A stretch of 64,000 nucleotides of DNA from Leucobacter chromiireducens (GTDB taxonomy: Bacteria > Actinomycetota > Actinomycetes > Actinomycetales > Microbacteriaceae): assembly GCF_003917135.1 (NCBI RefSeq), contig NZ_RPDI01000013.1, forward strand, positions 1 through 64,000, written 5' to 3'. Position numbers and translations under genes: made by a program. The notes below the pieces were generated by a model. It worked only from the letters and a program-made list of their open reading frames with translations, did not search any database and was not told where the DNA came from. Position 1 is the first letter of the stretch; each line of letters starts with the position of its first letter. This document shows, piece after piece, positions 61,581-64,000 of the stretch.

Positions 61581-62474
61581 ATGAGTGAGTTCGGCGCGGC
61601 ACTCGCGAGCTTCTACGAGACGTACCACACGGTGATCAACATCATCGTGATCGTGATCGCAGCATGCCTCGTGAACTGGGTGCTGCGCCGACTCCTCATG
61701 CGCACGGTCACGCAGGTGGTGCGCGGGGTGAAGCGCGCCCAGGACGTTGACACGACCTCCGAGATGATGGCGGCGCCCTACGTGAACGCGCGCGCGGTGC
61801 AGCGCACACGCACGCTCGGCACGGTGGGGCGCCACATGATCACGTGGACCGTGGTGATCACCGCGATCATCCTGATCCTCGCGCAGCTCACGGTCGACCT
61901 CGCCGCGGTGCTCACCTCGGCCGGAATCGTGGCCGCCGGGCTCACCTTCGGCGCGCAGAACATCGTGAAGGACATCCTGAACGGGATCTTCATGGTGTTC
62001 GAGGACCAGTTGGGCGTCGGCGATGTGGTCCAGATCGGCACGGTCAGCGGCACCGTCGAGGACGTGGGGATCCGGGTCACCCAGGTGCGCGCGCTCGACG
62101 GCACCCTGTGGCACATCCGCAACGGCGAGATCCTCACGCTCGGCAACTCCTCGCAGGGCTGGGGCCGGGCGCTCATCGACGTGACGGTCGACGCGAATCA
62201 GGATCTCAGCCACGTCTCCGACGTGATGATCGACGCGGCACGCGCCCTCCTCACCTCTGAGAAGTACGCACGGAAAGTCACCGGCGAGCCCGAGGTGCTC
62301 GGCCTCGAGAGCGTGTTCGGTGACCGCGCCACCCTCCGCCTCGCGGTGCGCACGCGCCCGGAGGCCAGGTGGGAGGTGCAGCGCGGCATCCGCGCAGAGC
62401 TTCGTCGCGCGTTCGCCGAGGAGGGCATCGTGCTCTCCGACGAGCGCCCCAACCTGCCGGGAGGCACCGCATGA
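61581..62474 (+). CDS. MscS-family mechanosensitive channel
   Basis: 297 residues. Three hydrophobic segments (~17-35, ~85-105, ~110-133). The pore helix VLTSAGIVAAGLTFGAQNIVKDILNGIFMVFEDQ is the MscS TM3 region, followed by the beta domain VGDVVQIG and the C-terminal vestibule. It opens on membrane tension to release solutes. Its stop overlaps the globin start by four bases. Confidence 0.9.
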   Translation: MSEFGAALASFYETYHTVINIIVIVIAACLVNWVLRRLLMRTVTQVVRGVKRAQDVDTTSEMMAAPYVNARAVQRTRTLGTVGRHMITWTVVITAIILILAQLTVDLAAVLTSAGIVAAGLTFGAQNIVKDILNGIFMVFEDQLGVGDVVQIGTVSGTVEDVGIRVTQVRALDGTLWHIRNGEILTLGNSSQGWGRALIDVTVDANQDLSHVSDVMIDAARALLTSEKYARKVTGEPEVLGLESVFGDRATLRLAVRTRPEARWEVQRGIRAELRRAFAEEGIVLSDERPNLPGGTA

Positions 62475-62947
62475 CCGACCCTGCCCAGAACCCCACGCCC
62501 CAGAACCCCACGCCCCAGAGCACCCCGGCGCCGCGCCTCACGCTCCGCGCCGGCGCCGACGGCGCAGCCGTCACCGAGACCCTCTGGTCGCAGGTGGGCG
62601 GCACTGAGACGTTCGAGGTGATCGCCCGCGCGTTCTACCGCGGGGTGCGCGAGGACGAGGTGCTCGCCCCCATGTACCCGCAGGACGACTGGGAGGGGGC
62701 GACCTGGCGGCTCCGCGCGTTCCTTGAGCAGTACTGGGGTGGCCCGTCCACCTACTCCGAGGAGCGCGGGCACCCGCGCCTGCGCATGCGCCACCAGCCG
62801 TTCGCGGTGACGCCGGACGCCAAGGAGCGGTGGCTGCGCCACATGCACGCCGCCCTCGACGAGGCGGCGCTGCCGCCCATGCACGATGCGGCGTTCCGCG
62901 ACTACGTTGAGCGCGCCGCGCTCGCGATGGTGAACCGCTTCGAGTAG
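62471..62947 (+). CDS. glbO: Truncated hemoglobin, group II (GlbO-like)
   Basis: 158 residues. After a short Gln/Pro-rich repeat tail comes the 2-over-2 globin: FEVIARAFYRGVREDEVLAPMYP, QYWGGPSTYSEERGHPRLRMRHQPFAVTP (proximal His in MRHQPF and the group II Trp/Tyr residues) and WLRHMHAAL. Such proteins handle O2, NO or peroxide. It lies three genes from pepN, in the same area as glbO in mycobacteria. Confidence 0.9.
   Translation: MTDPAQNPTPQNPTPQSTPAPRLTLRAGADGAAVTETLWSQVGGTETFEVIARAFYRGVREDEVLAPMYPQDDWEGATWRLRAFLEQYWGGPSTYSEERGHPRLRMRHQPFAVTPDAKERWLRHMHAALDEAALPPMHDAAFRDYVERAALAMVNRFE
62486..62515. repeat. 15-bp tandem repeat in the globin N-terminus
   Basis: CAGAACCCCACGCCC occurs twice, with a third partial copy, encoding QNPTP repeats. 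It precedes the globin fold and probably forms a flexible tail. Confidence 0.7.
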
Positions 62948-63009
62948 CACACCAGCGTGGGCGGCGCGATGGGGATGCGCTCCGCGCGTTCCCGACCTAT
63001 ACTCGCGCC

Positions 63010-63591
63010 ATGACGCTCCGATTGACTGACGATCCCGCCGCGGACGCGCTGCTGTCCGAGAACCCGCTCGCGCTCCTCATCGGCATGCTGCTCGACCAGC
63101 AGGTGGCCATGGAGGTCGCGTTCGCCGGCCCGCTGAAGATCGAGCAGCGGCTGGGCGCGGTCGACGCTGCGGCGCTCGCGTCAGCCGATCCTGATCTGGT
63201 GTCGGCCGCGTTCTCGCAGACCCCGGCGGTGCACCGCTTCCCCGGATCGATGGCGACGCGCGTGCAGGCGCTCTGCCAGCTGCTCGTCGACGAGTGGGGC
63301 GGCGACGCCGAGGCGATCTGGACGCGCGACGCGCCGGACGGGCCGACCGTGCTGAAGCGGCTGCAGACGCTGCCGGGCTTCGGCCCGCAGAAGGCGAAGA
63401 TCTTCCTCGCGCTGCTCGGCAAGCAGCGCGGCTTCGCCGGCGAGGGGTGGCGCGAGGCCTCTGCGCCCTACGGTGAAGCGGGATCGGCGCGCAGCGTTGC
63501 CGACATCACCTCGCCCGAGACGCTGCAGCGCGTGCGCGAAACGAAGCGTGCGGCGAAGGCGGCGGCGAAGGCGGCGGCGAAGGGGAAGTAG
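63010..63591 (+). CDS. HhH-GPD-type base-excision repair protein
   Basis: 193 residues. LLDQQVAMEVAF and the helix-hairpin-helix LQTLPGFGPQKAKIFLALLGKQ followed by an acidic motif; this is the pattern of the actinobacterial HhH-GPD family. The last residues are a Lys/Ala tail (AAKAAAKAAAKGK). TATACT, six bases and ATG at 63010, the clearest leaderless start in this window. Confidence 0.83.
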   Translation: MTLRLTDDPAADALLSENPLALLIGMLLDQQVAMEVAFAGPLKIEQRLGAVDAAALASADPDLVSAAFSQTPAVHRFPGSMATRVQALCQLLVDEWGGDAEAIWTRDAPDGPTVLKRLQTLPGFGPQKAKIFLALLGKQRGFAGEGWREASAPYGEAGSARSVADITSPETLQRVRETKRAAKAAAKAAAKGK

Positions 63592-63669
63592 CCGGCGCGT
63601 GAGCACGCGGGGGCGGGAGGCCACCGGGCGGGAAGCCGCCGGCGGCTCCCCGCACTGCCCTGCGCGGTG

Positions 63670-63675
63670 TACGCT
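63670..63675 (+). promoter_or_regulatory. -10 element of tRNA-Arg
   Basis: TACGCT, ten bases before the tRNA 5' end; transcription would start a few bases before 63685. Confidence 0.5.
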
Positions 63676-63684
63676 CGTATGGTC

Positions 63685-63757
63685 GCCTCCGTAGCTCAGT
63701 GGATAGAGCAACGGCCTTCTAATCCGTCGGTCGCAGGTTCGAATCCTGCCGGGGGCA
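63685..63757 (+). tRNA. tRNA-Arg (anticodon TCT)
   Basis: 73 nt. Acceptor stem GCCTCCG with CGGGGGC and one T-G pair, anticodon loop CTTCTAA (TCT) on stem CGGC/GTCG-like pairs, T arm GCAGG-TTCGAAT-CCTGC. CCA is not encoded. Confidence 0.95.
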
Positions 63758-63794
63758 CCGTTTCAGACGCACCAGAACCTGCAGACCGCGCTTG

Positions 63795-63821
63795 CGCGGG
63801 CGCGCCAGCCGCGCGCCCGCG
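63795..63821. terminator. GC-rich hairpin after tRNA-Arg
   Basis: A 10-bp perfect stem CGCGGGCGCG / CGCGCCCGCG with a 7-base loop, between the tRNA-Arg gene and the stop of the opposing gene. Confidence 0.6.
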
Positions 63822-63831
63822 GTTGCGCCGA

Positions 63832-64000
63832 CTACTGCTCGGCGAGCTGCGGGAACTGCCAGGTGCCGTCGAGCACCTCGGGGCGCGGGCGGTAGAGCCG
63901 CACGAGGTAGTTCCAGCCGTCGGGCAGCGGCAGGAAGTTCGGGGCCGCAGGGTCGCCGCCGAAACGCACGGTGATCGAGCCGTCCGCGTCCCGCACGCCG
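63832..64000 (-). CDS. DUF1214/DUF1254-family protein, C-terminal end only
   Basis: 56 codons to the window edge, ending ...NFLPLPDGWNYLVRLYRPRPEVLDGTWQFPQLAEQ and TAG. The GWNYLVRLYRP and DGTW residues are the C-terminal signature of DUF1214 domains. Only the end of the gene is in view. Confidence 0.8.
   Translation of the reverse strand, partial: GVRDADGSITVRFGGDPAAPNFLPLPDGWNYLVRLYRPRPEVLDGTWQFPQLAEQ

Noticed and set aside
58919-61582. An 887-codon open frame opposite pepN
   Set aside because: No domain; pepN has complete catalytic motifs on the other strand.

Overview
The window is very GC-rich and almost gap-free, with short intergenic spaces, GTG starts and many overlapping stop/start codons. 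It looks like chromosome of a high-GC Gram-positive actinobacterium. The Microbacteriaceae, perhaps Leucobacter or a relative, is my best guess: smc-mutM-rnc-rpmF-coaD, leuCD-murA-plsC-gpsA-ddl and a nei/rpiB/DsbA-like/pepN block like Mycobacterium tuberculosis Rv2464c-Rv2467 all fit. Genus is an inference. No rRNA, insertion sequence, phage or CRISPR array was seen.

Layout. 1-9422: the 3' part of smc is cut off by the window edge. An insert (orphan DNA methyltransferase, isocitrate lyase aceA, a P-loop protein and a cupin) lies between smc and the operon coaD-yceD(DUF177)-rpmF-rnc-mutM. 9447-13454: an ABC exporter with a NarL-type two-component system. 13579-18136: divergent recG/rsmD, then a hipBA toxin-antitoxin pair. 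18251-22852: GABA catabolism (gabT-gabD) with a divergent PucR regulator. 22927-26698: DUF222/HNH protein, SIMPL protein, thiL and a DUF3515 lipoprotein. 26724-33438: envelope and leucine genes ddl, gpsA, plsC, murA, leuD, leuC. 33701-35769: terC behind a manganese-type riboswitch, and a YqhA protein. 35766-45198: accessory transport and regulation (MerR/MFS, tRNA-Leu, TetR/amidase, EamA, endonuclease-like protein, a MerR-peroxiredoxin fusion with a small monooxygenase-like protein, mgtE). 45248-52598: a kinase/phospho-lyase-type fusion, then rdgB-rph-murI and rnhB-lepB-rplS. 52746-64000: a RibD-like protein and AraC regulator, a RecQ-phosphoribosyltransferase fusion, nei1-rpiB-DsbA-like, pepN, mscS-globin, a HhH-GPD protein, tRNA-Arg and the end of a DUF1214 protein.

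Regulation is the most informative layer. Twelve genes have TANNNT followed by exactly six bases and then ATG/GTG, the signature of leaderless transcripts. leuC is preceded by a 14-residue leucine-rich leader peptide and mutually exclusive hairpins, an attenuator. terC has a yybP-ykoY-type leader. mgtE has a ~250-nt structured leader holding a short upstream ORF. Two operons containing MerR regulators start from promoters with 19-bp spacers, as MerR activation requires. The least ordinary proteins are the MerR-peroxiredoxin fusion (42474-43478), the ~1010-residue kinase/aminotransferase-fold fusion (45248-48280) and the RecQ-phosphoribosyltransferase fusion (54453-56567).
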